Assembly: GCF_001949145.1 (NCBI RefSeq)
Contig: NW_019091486.1
Location: forward strand, 40,171-68,583
From: Acanthaster planci
Lineage: Eukaryota; Echinodermata; Asteroidea; Valvatida; Acanthasteridae
Reading direction: 5' to 3'
DNA: 28,413 bases
Of the stretch, positions 9,650 to 21,000 are shown piece by piece. The notes under the pieces were generated by a model. The model worked only from the letters and a program-made list of their open reading frames with translations, had not been told where the DNA came from and ran no database searches. The translations under genes and the position numbers were made by a program. How positions within the stretch are numbered: the stretch's first letter is position 1; each line of letters starts with the position of its first letter.

Positions 9650-10817
9650 GTAAGGTTGCATCGTGAATTCTCGACATATCAATCACAGACAGTGATAATG
9701 AACACTACAAATATTCAGGTTATTTCATATGGTGTTGTAAAATGGACAAAAACAGCAATTTATAGGTTCTTTGTCTGGTAGAAACTGACATCTGATTTTA
9801 AATAACCTTAGAAAACCGACACCCAAAAAGGATACTGTGTGGTGAATTTTATCTGTCCCTCAGTGCGTTCGGTGATGTATTGTGTGCTTTGAAATTGTTT
9901 ATCACTTGAAACGGAGCATATGTCTGGCTTGAAGTACGACCTTGCCTTCCCATCGGCAGAAGTGTCGCCACAAATGCTGGTATCAACGCCGGGCTCACAC
10001 TGCTTTTATTTAGTGTATACAAATATATATATAAAGGTGCAACCAGTTTAATGGCAGTACCTCGTGATTCCTAGCAGGTTTGGAGCTGGCTGAGGGAAGC
10101 AAGATAGTTCTGAAGAACCCAGAAACTGGGTTGAAAGTCAAGATCGAAATGCCCAAGGAAGGACTTTTCAAACGCTTGACGAGGTCTTCTACCAGACGAA
10201 GCACAACGAGGGCAGAGGGGCAGGAGGCGCAACACCGACCTCCTCCAGTGCCCCCGCGAGGTCGGCAGACAAACGAGAAGCTCCGTGAGGACGAATACCA
10301 GGACTTGATATTTGACAAAGGGAGCGGAGGTCGAGTGGAAAGCAATCACGCCCGTCGATTGGGGCCTATAGAGACCCCCGGGACCCCGACAGAAGATATT
10401 GGCCTGTACGATTCGCCGACCTACCAGAGGGGACCAGTGTCCGCAGAGAAGGCTAAGTTCCCTGAATTCAGAAACATGCCCTTGTGTGAAGACCGTGCTT
10501 TGAATCTGCAGTGCGCAGGTCCCAACCATCTTGTTCATAGGGCTGACGAGACTTACATGCCCCCAGTTTCTCCGCAGAACGACTCTGAGCTTAACACAGA
10601 CATTGACGACGAAGTTTATGAGGTGCCCGAAGAAGCCGACTGTGACTCACAGCTTGAGAACAGCTTCGGAGAAAACATGGAAAAGGCGTACAGACAGCTG
10701 CGTCAAGACTACATAAATATGAGAGTTGAAGCGGGCTGCCCCAGGGACAAACAGACAGGCGCTCCCGTCAACAACGACATTAGTCCAGTCCCGACACCTG
10801 ACTACTGGATCAGTTGA
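9541..10817 (+). CDS. Putative tyrosine-phosphorylated docking protein or receptor tail (2 exons seen, 5' end uncertain)
   Basis: Exons 9541-9649 and 10078-10817 join in phase 1 to give 282 aa starting at ATG 9541. I do not recognise the protein. It is hydrophilic and low in hydrophobic segments. A double SH3 ligand, RPPPVPPRGR, lies at residues 90-99 and satisfies both RxxPxxP and PxxPxR. Tyrosine motifs are EDEYQDL (Y110), YDSPTY (Y147, Y152), ETYMPPV (Y196), DEVYEVP (Y217, YxxP), AYRQL (Y241) and DYINM (Y248, fitting both Grb2 YxNx and PI3K YxxM). By family logic it would recruit SH2/SH3 proteins downstream of a tyrosine kinase. The ATG sits exactly at a splice acceptor, so upstream exons, perhaps with a membrane segment, may be missing. 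Confidence 0.6.
10078..10817 (+). CDS. Docking-protein terminal exon
   Basis: The acceptor is TTCCTAGCAG|GTTTGG, with an in-frame stop at 10815-10817. It codes for 245 whole residues and contains the SH3 ligand and all the tyrosine motifs. The minus-strand open frames over this exon are shadows: they lack any motif, whereas this frame is rich in SLiM-type signals and acidic stretches around the tyrosines. Confidence 0.8.
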
Positions 10818-11026
10818 AGGGCAAAATGGCGCAAAACAGGAGACACGGAGACACAACAGGAGTGGGGACAATTATAGTTTTCACTCCGTAACAAGACTCA
10901 GTTATTTCATGTAATCTATATGAAAGCAAGTGCTGTGTAACGGGAAAGAATCTACACGACGTGGATCTTGTTTAAGTCGTTAACGTAGGTAATTTTTTTT
11001 ATGGACCACTTAGTCCAGTGGATATT

Positions 11027-11116
11027 TATTAAGCAGCAGGAGGTTGATAATTGTCCTGTCTACAGTTATATTAATGTAGCTCACTAACTTCTGGCCAGCT
11101 GACCTGCTGCTTAATA
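11027..11116. repeat. Inverted repeat in the docking-protein 3' UTR
   Basis: TATTAAGCAGCAGG (11027-11040) is perfectly inverted at 11103-11116, with a 62-nt spacer. It lies between the stop codon and the poly(A) signal, so the mRNA could form a stem-loop there. Confidence 0.8.
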
Positions 11117-11146
11117 GGTGGATCAATAATTTGTTCCAAGCAGCTC

Positions 11147-11152
11147 AATAAA
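11147..11152 (+). terminator. Poly(A) signal, docking-protein gene
   Basis: AATAAA lies 330 nt past the stop codon at 10817, giving a plausible 3' UTR. It is a motif match only. Confidence 0.5.
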
Positions 11153-11484
11153 TAGGGTCATGCGCAGCATAAGATTCCATCAGTACTTTGGTTCTGTGCA
11201 CCACTGTTTGCATCACAATTAAGAAAAGTGTGTCTTTTTTGGTTCTTTTCTCATTAATCGTACACCTCCCATTCAATGACAAGGTCACCGCTGCACATTG
11301 AAGTGGAAAAGAAGTCCTGACATCCAACCGGACGAGAACCAGTTTCGGCGGTCTAACACCCGTGAAAATGGTTAAGAGGGTTGGACACATTGAAAATTGT
11401 CATTTAACTAGTAGAAAAACCTCGTTTGCATAGTTTGGGCTACTGTACAAAGAAAGCGCAGCATTATACTCCGGAAGCAATTAC

Positions 11485-11911
11485 GGTAAAAGCCAAAATA
11501 AAAACAGACCAAAATACCTAAACAATTGTAATTTAAAAGGAAATAAACTGAAAGCAATAACCTGCTTTAACGAAAGATTCTAATGTCTTATGTAACCTTT
11601 ACTGACAAGAACTGTGTCAGGTCAACTTGACTGAATCAAGAGTCCATCGACTGCATGCAGCTCTTTGCAACTTTCAATGCACGTAAGAACGGGCAATGAA
11701 AACAAACGTGAATGAACAAGGGGACCTGGGAACGATAGTGCCCGAAGTGAAAGGTTGTGAATATATATATATATATATTTTTACCAATCACCCAGTGACT
11801 TTTCCTAAGTATTACTTGACGAGTACAAAGGCAAAATTTCGGCATGGGTGTTTCTTCCAGTAAAAGGAATCATTCTTCCAAAAATTATCGAGCCTGATCG
11901 GACGGCCCCAT
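11485..11911. repeat. Dispersed repeat, copy A
   Basis: This copy aligns with 15667-16054 in the same orientation. Shared blocks include GGTAAAAGC, GAAAGATTCTAA, GACAAGAA, a GGAACGAT block and AATCATTCTTCCAAAAATTA. Identity is moderate, with several gaps. Similarity ends at CCCCAT on the right, which suggests a true element or duplication boundary. Confidence 0.75.
11761..11778. repeat. (AT)9 microsatellite
   Basis: An uninterrupted AT dinucleotide run inside copy A of the dispersed repeat and absent from copy B. Confidence 0.95.
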
Positions 11912-13569
11912 GTAAAATCCACATAGGCAGGCCGCACGAGGGTTCCAGAAGCTCACTGAGTGGCCTTTACTTTCAGGCTCTATTAATACATAGCTCACCC
12001 AGATCAGGACCCAACTGATTTCTTTTACCCTCGTGCGCTTTGAAGGAACCTAATTTGTTTTTTTGTTTTTTGTTTTTTTGCTCTCCAGAAATTCCTCTTA
12101 CACCAGAAATAGCTTCAATAATTTCAGTGGGTTTTTTAGTGAAAAAAAATGCAAAAGTGAGATCAAATGATGTGTCCCTATCAATTTAAAGATTTTGCCT
12201 CTATATGCCATCTGCGCGCGTGCGCTTCTAAATAAGAATTTGTTAGTGGAAAGGTCTATTTTTGTGTGGCACAAAAAGCGCACGCATGTGCTACACGGTC
12301 ATAAGTGTACCAGACCAAAACACCTACTTGTCAAGTCATTGGACAAGCCGAGACACGCGGCCATGTAATACCTGCGCCGACTGATATAGCGCACGACTAT
12401 GAAACGGCTTGTCATCAAGACTAATTGTAGTCTTGTGACGTTCAGCTCCAATTTAGGGTTCAGGTGTTACGGATATGTGATACGGGCTGCTATGTGTCTA
12501 AGGTGGGCCGATTGCACTCTTTTATTTTTTGCTATAAATACCCTACATAGGAGGTATCTGCGTTAGATCTTTGAGAGGAAAGAGACTCGCAACGCTCGCG
12601 TGTGTCGGAGTTACAAAAGTTAAAAATGTAATCAGAAAAGTTGGAACTGGATTTTTTGTTAGCTAGCGCTGAGGAGCCCATGTCTGTAACATTTAGTGTT
12701 GTGTTTATAAATACCTTTTTCTCGAAGAATGACATAATGGAAGAATAATGGAGATTTGTGTATTAATTTTTCCAGTGGACTCATCTCTTTCTGCCTGTTA
12801 AGAGTTCAGTCCTTCCCTTTGCTGAGGATTACCAGTACACAGGGTTAACTGATTAGTATGAGAATCGTGACAGTTTGTATCTGGTTGAGCTCACACGGCA
12901 TATCCGTCCTTGAGGGAACGGAACAATATAAACGTCAAGGAAGCCAGGACGAGTTCCTGTTGTGCACAACTCATTTTGTTAATTGTGTGTTTTTTTTTAT
13001 CCCCTTCTGTTGTAAGGATCTCAATCTACCAGTCTTACAGAGCTGTATTTGTTTTTAGGAATGCTGTATTTTTTTACAGAACAGTCTTACACTACGATCC
13101 GTACGACATGAATACCCATGTTATTGTATTCACGGTGCGGGCAAAACACTACTATTCGAGTTCCCAGTAATATCCAATAGGCCTAACTTGAGTCGGATGC
13201 CCGCAGTCTTAAGTGAATCGTTTTCCTGATCATTGTTGAATAAAATTTTGGTCGAAAGAGGTACCTCGTAAAGCGTTTATTTTCACCCCTGTCTGGCTGT
13301 CGAAAAGATTACGTTTACAGGTAAGACCATACAAAATTTGAACACTCTTGCAAACCAAAACGAAAACGGAACAATTAAAATGGGCAACAGCGTGTGGTGT
13401 GAACACGGGACCTAACTACAACATTAAAGCGTGGAGAATTCTGTCAACACTATGCACCAAAAACTGCTTTAAGAAACACCATTTTCTAACGAACAATCGA
13501 ACAAAGTTAGTTTTAAAACGCTTAAACACATAAGTGCATTTAGAAGTGAACGTGTTTCACATAAAAAAG

Positions 13570-14419
13570 TGTTTATCATAGGGACCATAGAAGCCTGTTT
13601 AAAGCAGCTTAAAATGCGAATTCCACAGTTTTCCCCAATACTCTTTCGTGCCGATGAAATTCAAATCTCATGTTTTAAGTGGTTAATTTAAACTGATATA
13701 ACCGTATGAAATATAGATGCAGAATGTATATTTACTTGACTAATCCCATTAAGAATAAACACCGTGTTAAGACAAAAGGGTTTAGCACACGACTAGTGTG
13801 CGTTGTATGTACATGTACAGGCACGAATGGGAATGTGTAATTCAATCTCTTTCCGCGTCCCCCGCACGTCTGCGGGCTGTTGTGAGTTGCAAATGTAGAG
13901 AAATCGGACTGTTCAGAGTTGCATTTTATTCGTTTGTTACACAGGTTATCAGAATCTCGGATGAGTGATAATTTTCTGGAAAAAAAATAAACAATATGTG
14001 TTCATGTGTTAGGTCGTAGCAGTTGGCTTGCCACTCTCCATGACACTCTGTATGACTTGAACACATGTATGCCATCGATACCCGATAACGTGAAGTTAAT
14101 AAATACTCTATCCTTTATAACGTGTCAAAATGTAAAAAACAAGTGTTTTAGCCTCCACACGTATTTAGGCATTTAGGTAATAAACACACAAACAGGTTTA
14201 TAATTTAAAAGGTGTTTAAAAAGCTAACACATGCTAAACAACTCCATGTATTTAATCATAAACAAGCTGCGTTTATTAAATGAAATAGAGTGTTCAGCAT
14301 ACAAATGCGTCGTAGCCTGTATGTTTATTTATAAACATGTCAAAATAAAAATGTTTAAAAAGTGTTATAGATCTGAGTTTAAATGCATTTCGAAGTTAAA
14401 CGCTTAATTGGGTGTTTAC
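13570..14419. promoter_or_regulatory. Cluster of forkhead-type RTAAACA motifs
   Basis: Eight matches to RTAAACA on either strand: 13570, 13755, 13987, 14180, 14258, 14322, 14331 and 14413. Seven are ATAAACA and one is GTAAACA. Two are adjacent as TGTTTATTTATAAACA, a palindromic pair. By rough count, under one is expected in 850 bp of random sequence. AT richness raises that, so function is only a suggestion. Confidence 0.25.
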
Positions 14420-15666
14420 ATTGTTGAAGAAAGTGCTTAATATTCAAAATTCTAATTAGCTTAGAAAACCAGAATGTATAATTTACTTATTACAGACAAA
14501 GTCTGCTTATTTTACGCAATCCTGAGCCGACTCTGAACCAACCCCAGCCTCTGGTTCTTGTTAGGTCGGACAAATGACGTTACAGGTGCATAATCAGAGT
14601 TCCAAAAGCGCTGAACCAATGATAAAAGCTGAACCACAATTATGTTTCGCTTTGCCCAAACATGCTCCTGAAATCGAAATAGACCAAACCCATTAAATTG
14701 CATTGATTGAAGGAGGCTCCATTGAGAGACTGAGATGTGCTTGCTGTCGTCTCACTTTTCGAGAAGCATACCTCCTTCTATTCAAATCCTCTTAGTGAGT
14801 GCCACTGGTTTTGAAACATGTCTTCTTCCAAATTAGCTCGCACATTCCAAAATTTAATATTCGACCACAAATACAGCCTAGAAGTTGACCCTATGGTGGC
14901 GCGCTTCTGGAACCGTTGAATAGGAAAAAAACCGCGCAACAATTTCAGAATTTGTACTTTTTCCCCGATCGTTTACTTCATACAAAATCTCCTCAGAAAA
15001 AGGCCTTTATAAAATAGTTACTAGAATACGAATTTACAAAAACTAGAAAATTACGTTGGCCTGAAAGATAAATATCCTGCCAGAATGTGACCGCTCACTT
15101 CCGAAAACCTTAACTACATAAAGACCAGTGCAGTTTGGTGATTTTTTCTTTTTGTACGCAGATAAACAGTAACAAAATTATGTTAATGTTTAGTTTTGTT
15201 TATTTATTTCCATATCCTAAATGAAATAATCACATCAATTGAATATCAAAATAACAGAAAAAGATATAAGGATTCCAGAGAAGAAGCAATTTCTTTTAAA
15301 AGATCTGGAATCTGTTTGTACTGGATATTATGCATTACAACATCAATCAAAACACAACAAAATATCCATGTTACTAAAAATCGATCATTCTGTTTTATAA
15401 ATATTTACGATAATAACTTTAAGGGATAGAAGGAACAACTCAAATAAGAAAGAAGAAAAGAGAAGAAAAGCAACAGAATAACGAACGATGACAGAACAAA
15501 TAAGAAGAAAAATAAAAAAGAAGTAGCCAAAGATGACAATAATGATACATTTTCAACAGTATGTGGAAACGCATACAAATGACAAATAGGTTATTCAATT
15601 ATCAGAACAATCTGACACCAGCAATGCTTAAATGTACTCTTTGGAAGGTTATTAGAGGGTTTTGTT

Positions 15667-16054
15667 GGTAAAAGCTGAAACAAGAACACATCCAATTATT
15701 TTAAGCAGTTTACAATTTATAAGGAAATACACTTAAAAGAATGATCTGCGTTTATGAAAGATTCTAAAGCTTAATCTAATCGTTAATGACAAGAATCTAG
15801 AATCTAGAACCCATGGGCTGCGGGTAGTAAAATGGTTGTTATGTTGTACAATCTCATTTCCACGTAACCTCATGAAAAAATAACAAACCTACATGAACAA
15901 CGATACCTAGGAACGATGCCGCCGTCTCCAGATCACTTTTCAAAATTCTACTCGAGTAACACAAATGTAACATTCTAGCATTAACATTTCTTGGAGTGGT
16001 TTCAGTTAGGAATCATTCTTCCAAAAATTATCGAACGTTATAGGACGACCCCAT
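15667..16054. repeat. Dispersed repeat, copy B
   Basis: A direct, diverged copy of 11485-11911, about 4.2 kb away. It shares the same right boundary at CCCCAT and lacks the AT microsatellite. No terminal repeats or target duplications are evident. Confidence 0.75.
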
Positions 16055-17842
16055 CGGACTCGGTGTTCTCGACATTCCAAGCAATAACGTGTAGAATCAA
16101 TCGTTCCTGTACAAAGCATTAAGGGTAGAGTTTTATACCTACCTGGTTGTTGCAGTTTAATAATATGCCAAGACTTTTGGAGGACTGCTTCGAAAAATAT
16201 CCTGTGTCTGTGAAAGCACTTCAAATTTAGAAAAACGATGTATAAGCCTCGCCAACTGCTTGTGTTGTGTCGCAACTGCGTTGTACGGGTGCTGTTCTGC
16301 TGGGCCACCGCCAGGTTCGTGTTAAGGACTATCACAGCAGCCCCGCATCACAGACAGGTTCCATGCCGTCGTCCTACCTGATCGACGATTAAGTTGTAGT
16401 TACTTTCATAGGAAGTGAATCCACTCACTTTCAAGAGAAGAATCCAATACGTGTTTATCTCTATTTCTTCGAGACATTGAAAATTGTAGACTCGACAAAC
16501 AAACACGCACACGGGCTGCTGTCTTTGTAGAAACTTCACATGTTCACATGTAATACAAAGTAACCCGCGATTCTGTCAGCCTATAAGATTCAGGTCTGAG
16601 TACTCCTATGCAGACCGCGTTATTCTCCTTGCCGTGTGAATAGTCTCCTGCCACTTTACGTGAACACGAGTGCTCACGTGTACGCGACGTAAGTACGCTC
16701 CTATCCACCTTCAACGTCCCGTTACTCCATTTCGGAACAAATCTCACGATTATTTTGACCAGCAGAGAGTAAGATTTTAAAATTATGCACCTTAGGGATT
16801 AATGTATAATACTGTGCATTTTCTATAGTCATCAAATCTCCTCATTTTAATGCATTTGGGCTGCAACGATGCCAGCTTACATGTACCGTCATGCATATTT
16901 AAAGCATACCTGCTGTACCTCTCTCCCAAGTACGTCCTCAACCCAACACCAACACAAAATATGACCTTGCATGTTTCCGAAATCGGTCCAGTTGGTTTTG
17001 GACACAAATTGCCTCTTATTTTCTCTCATGTTAATTTTTACCGAAAGATAAATTCATTGTATATTAGTTTCTGGGTAGCCAATCGACCTCTCAAACCCCT
17101 GGATGTCGCAATATCTGAAGCCTTTTCCCTACCTCTTCAAGTGATTACACTGTGGTTACATATTGTTGCAAGTGTATTACTCTGAAGCACAAAGAAGCTT
17201 GGTCGTTGCTCTCTGTCAGCAACAGCAAAAACTGCAGGTCGGTGTGGATTTCATTACACTTATTGTAGAGATGTTGGTAGTGTAGGATCTCTTTTAAGCC
17301 AAATGTTGAGTACAATCTAGTCACATGTAATATGTACTTAGGTAATATATACTTACTAATTAACATTTCATTTGGCCAGGCAGAGGTTCAATAATATTCC
17401 CTTGAGGGATTGAAAATGCTTACCATTTCTTCAGTTACCACAATACCTTACTCTTTACAGTCACGTCAGAGAGCCGCTGGAATACTCTTTACTTATTGAC
17501 ATATGCAAATACCAGGCCTTATTTCGGCGATCAATAAAGTGAAGAGTTTAACATACATGTATACCAGCAACAACGACAGACAAACATGGGTCAACTGTGC
17601 AAATGCAAAGTTTATGCTGGCACTTTCTTGACATAAGGAAGCCGCGGCCGATTTGGGAATTTTGAAGCTTTGACTTCGAGCTTACGGTGTGCATCGTGTG
17701 GTGATGAGACGTAGCCAGTAACGCCTATCTCTGGCAAGGACAGACTTTTTCCCGTCAAGCAGGCCTAGTCAAACCAACCCTCATTTTGTTGAGTTCACAT
17801 CGTAAGCCTATATACACGTTACGTTGAAACACTGCTATTGCA

Positions 17843-18078
17843 ATGAACCGTCCGTGCGACGGAACTGATCATAATTTCGGCATGGAAACCGACGATCTTC
17901 GTGACGGTCGGGAAAGACGGCGTCCGTCGGTCACCAGGAGGAAAAGAGGCTTTAAAAGAAAGAAGTCGAAAGACACCTGCAAGAATATACTAGCGGCGAG
18001 AATTCAGCAGTTTGGGGATGACACGACTTTCCATGGTCTACGCTACGTCACCAACAGCACATATCATACTTTTCGCAG
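17843..18078 (+). CDS. Channel exon 1: N-terminal cytoplasmic segment with HG motif
   Basis: ATG 17843 opens a frame of 78 codons plus two bases, with donor TTCGCAG|GTTGGT. A polybasic run (RERRRPSVTRRKRGFKRKKS) contains an RRPS site of PKA type at S29. TTFHGLRYVTNSTYHTFRR is the pre-TM1 block of the DEG/ENaC family. Reading past the donor loses homology within a few residues. Confidence 0.9.
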
Positions 18079-21000
18079 GTTGGTCAGAAGGATGTTTTCA
18101 ATGGTTGTGCCTCACTGCACTCCTCAGGATTGCTCTACACGTAGGTCTTGAAGACTGTTCATCGTAGTATCGTTTAAATTGTTACTATTTTGTTTTCAAA
18201 AAAGAAATTGGAGAAAGTATCCACACTGTTTAACATGTGCATTATAAACGTGAGTGAAAAAAATTAAATAAGCAGAATTGAATAGGGGGGATTGACAGTG
18301 CAGTGCGCCACCAGGAGGTTGTCATTGAGAGGCCTTTTCTTAGTGCATTATGGGATAGTCGACAAAGTCTCATTTGCTAACTGCGCTGTGCGCGAAAACT
18401 TTAATTTGTACCGAATGATTGGTTATCGTGGTTGATAATTCGAAATTGCTTATTGCGAGCGGGTGTTCAGAAGTCAGAATGGTGGTTTTGTGTGGCGCAG
18501 GGAAAGCCTTCATCAAGCAAATATCCCCTAAATCGCAGCAGCGTCGACCGTAAAAATGTGGCATGTCTGCAGGAAAATCCTGGTGGCCCGCTGTATTGTG
18601 AATTGCCTGTACTGTTAAAAAACCAGCTTGTGATTTGAGACTCCCCATGCATGGTTTGATTCATTACTTCTTTTCAGGACTCCTGCATGGTCACTCTGTA
18701 AAAACTATTTTAATTTCTTGTGTCACTCTCGGCGAGTCATTTAAACATAGAATAAAATCGTTAATAACTTTAGGCCTTATTTTTTACAAAAATCCCCCGA
18801 AGAAGGCAAAATAATTTCCAAATAGGGCATGAACGAAAATGAAAGAAGCCTCGAACCATTCTACAGTTTAAGTCAATGAATCAAAATTTGTTTCATATCG
18901 TCCTACACAGTATTTGATCCTGTCGCCAATCTTTGGATGTCCCCCCCCATCTCCACAGGATTTACGCTCTTGTCAGGGCATAGAGGGGGTGGCCTCTTCA
19001 CAACTCGGCTGTAAAAGTAATAGTCTACTAGAGTTTATTAAGCCTTCCAAAATGTCCTTAGATAAGAACTGATATATCGTAGGCAGTTGCGGTACGACGA
19101 ACTGTTGTGTCGAGCATTACCGTACACGTCAAATTCGTGGGGCGCGAAAGCTACTGGTTTTACGTCAATTTGTGTTGCAACCGCCGACTTGTACAGGTCA
19201 TGTGACATTGATTTCAGGATTGTTTGTGTTCTGGTGCACGCATGTGCGCTTTTTCTACGCGATGTCAGCAAAGCAGATCTCAAATTGCACGGAGTTAAAA
19301 ACAAACACAGAAGCATGCAAGAACATTATTTTAGTATCGCTGTGCACCGTGGTAAGTGGCATCAGAAGACTTCGAAGGTGTTCACAAATACTCCATAAAG
19401 GTTCCACATCCCGTGTCTCCCGTGCCATAGGTTTGCGCTGTCAATGTGTCTCCAAGTCGTAATTTTCATCTGGTTTTAACCTCTCCACAAGTGAGCTCGC
19501 CACATGTTGTTCCCAGTCCCGCAGACGTGTTTTGATCTCTTAACCAAACACTGCACAACAGCTAACCCAAATTGCATGACTTTTCAAGCTGTGCGTAGGC
19601 ATTCCTTTTACCGAGGGTTTCATTCAAAGGATCATTCTGGCATTGCCACAGATGCGTCAGTGGAAATGCTTACTCCCATATGCTGGCTTGTTTTTGGACA
19701 AAATTATTATTCACTCCCCACCCCCCTGGCTTGTGAAAGTGTGGCGGGTCATTGTCATCATGGCTGTCACTGCCCTGGATCGCTACCAGAGTGCCTACCA
19801 GGAGATTTGTGGCTCTACAAACGGAGTGACCAATTTTTGAGGCCCTGGATACACCCTTTTGATCTCTGCCGCATCTAACTACGCTAGATGGACCGAGACT
19901 TGCAGCTTGGTGCTGCCGCAGGAGTGTGCTGAAGGAATCGTGTTGTGTCTATAGACAAGTTCGTCAATAAATCGCAATACGGGGTGTCCACATTAAATGT
20001 ATACCGAGTTAAAAATTACTCTAATAATTGATTAACGCTAATGGGTCATTAGGGAGACATTCCCATAAGAAAGTGCACAAATTTTTTCCAACTTTACTGT
20101 CCCATAATTCAATATTCCCTAATCTGATCTGAACCAAACTTTGAATTTTTTTTTTTTTAGGCCTAAACTATCATCGCTCAACATATGGACTGTAAAATTC
20201 GGCCTCCTTCTGGTAGTTTGAAAATAGATAGACACTAAAATGTTACCACAAAATGTCTCCCAAATGACCTATTTGCAAATGTAGCAAAACTACCTTATAT
20301 ATGGAAAAGTCAAACATATCTCTAGAACTTGAAGAGCAGAATGTCCCCTTTGCAATGGTATACAGCTTGTGATGTTATTGACACAGATGGGTGAACAAAC
20401 TAGACCGGTGTTAAGGGTACTGAAATCGGCACTGTGACAAGTTTGCATATGTGGTTAACAAGTGTGCGAAAATACCTTTGCTTTAAGAACGCATTCTTGA
20501 AAACAAGGAATTTACCAACATGTAAATCAATCTTATCTGCTTTGTTTTCGCTACTTACCTCATCAGTTTAATGTGGTAAGTCCTCCACATGGCAACCATT
20601 CCTGTAAATACACATCTGACATCTTCGTAACATGTCCCTTTCTGCCCGTCTGAATGCGTACAGAATTACAATTTACTAGTGATTCAATTAGTCTATTTCT
20701 ATGCTTGAGGCATTAAAGAATAATTGAATTTAAATTGGAGAGGTTAAGCCGATTGTGCGTGTGTTAAAAAGCAATTTATAATGCTACATTGGTCAAGCTA
20801 CTGTTTGCGCATGATATAAAAAAATTAATTACAAAATCAACAACAAAAACTTTGCGTCATTTTCGTCTGCATGTCATGTAACCGCGATTATCAGATGTAA
20901 GTTATATGTCTCCGTCCATAACCTTGCGTTTGTTCCCCAGATTTGTGTGGCTGCTTGTTGTGACAGGTATGACTGCCTTGCTGATATTTGACATAATCCG

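Larger units (their letters stand above)
10818..17842. other. Intergenic region between the docking-protein and channel genes
   Basis: Seven kilobases, AT-rich, with only short open frames (the longest about 110 codons) that match no family I know. It holds the docking gene's 3' UTR, two diverged copies of a ~400-bp repeat, an (AT)n tract, a cluster of forkhead-type motifs and a purine-rich stretch near 15430-15520. The channel promoter and any 5' UTR exon should lie at its right end. Confidence 0.6.

Noticed and set aside
16850-17185. 111-codon plus-strand open frame upstream of the channel
   Set aside because: No homology recognised, no linked splice sites, and the codon pattern is not distinct from the AT-rich surroundings.
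17809-17814. TATATA as a TATA box for the channel gene
   Set aside because: It is 29 nt before the ATG, which would place transcription start at the start codon itself, leaving essentially no leader.
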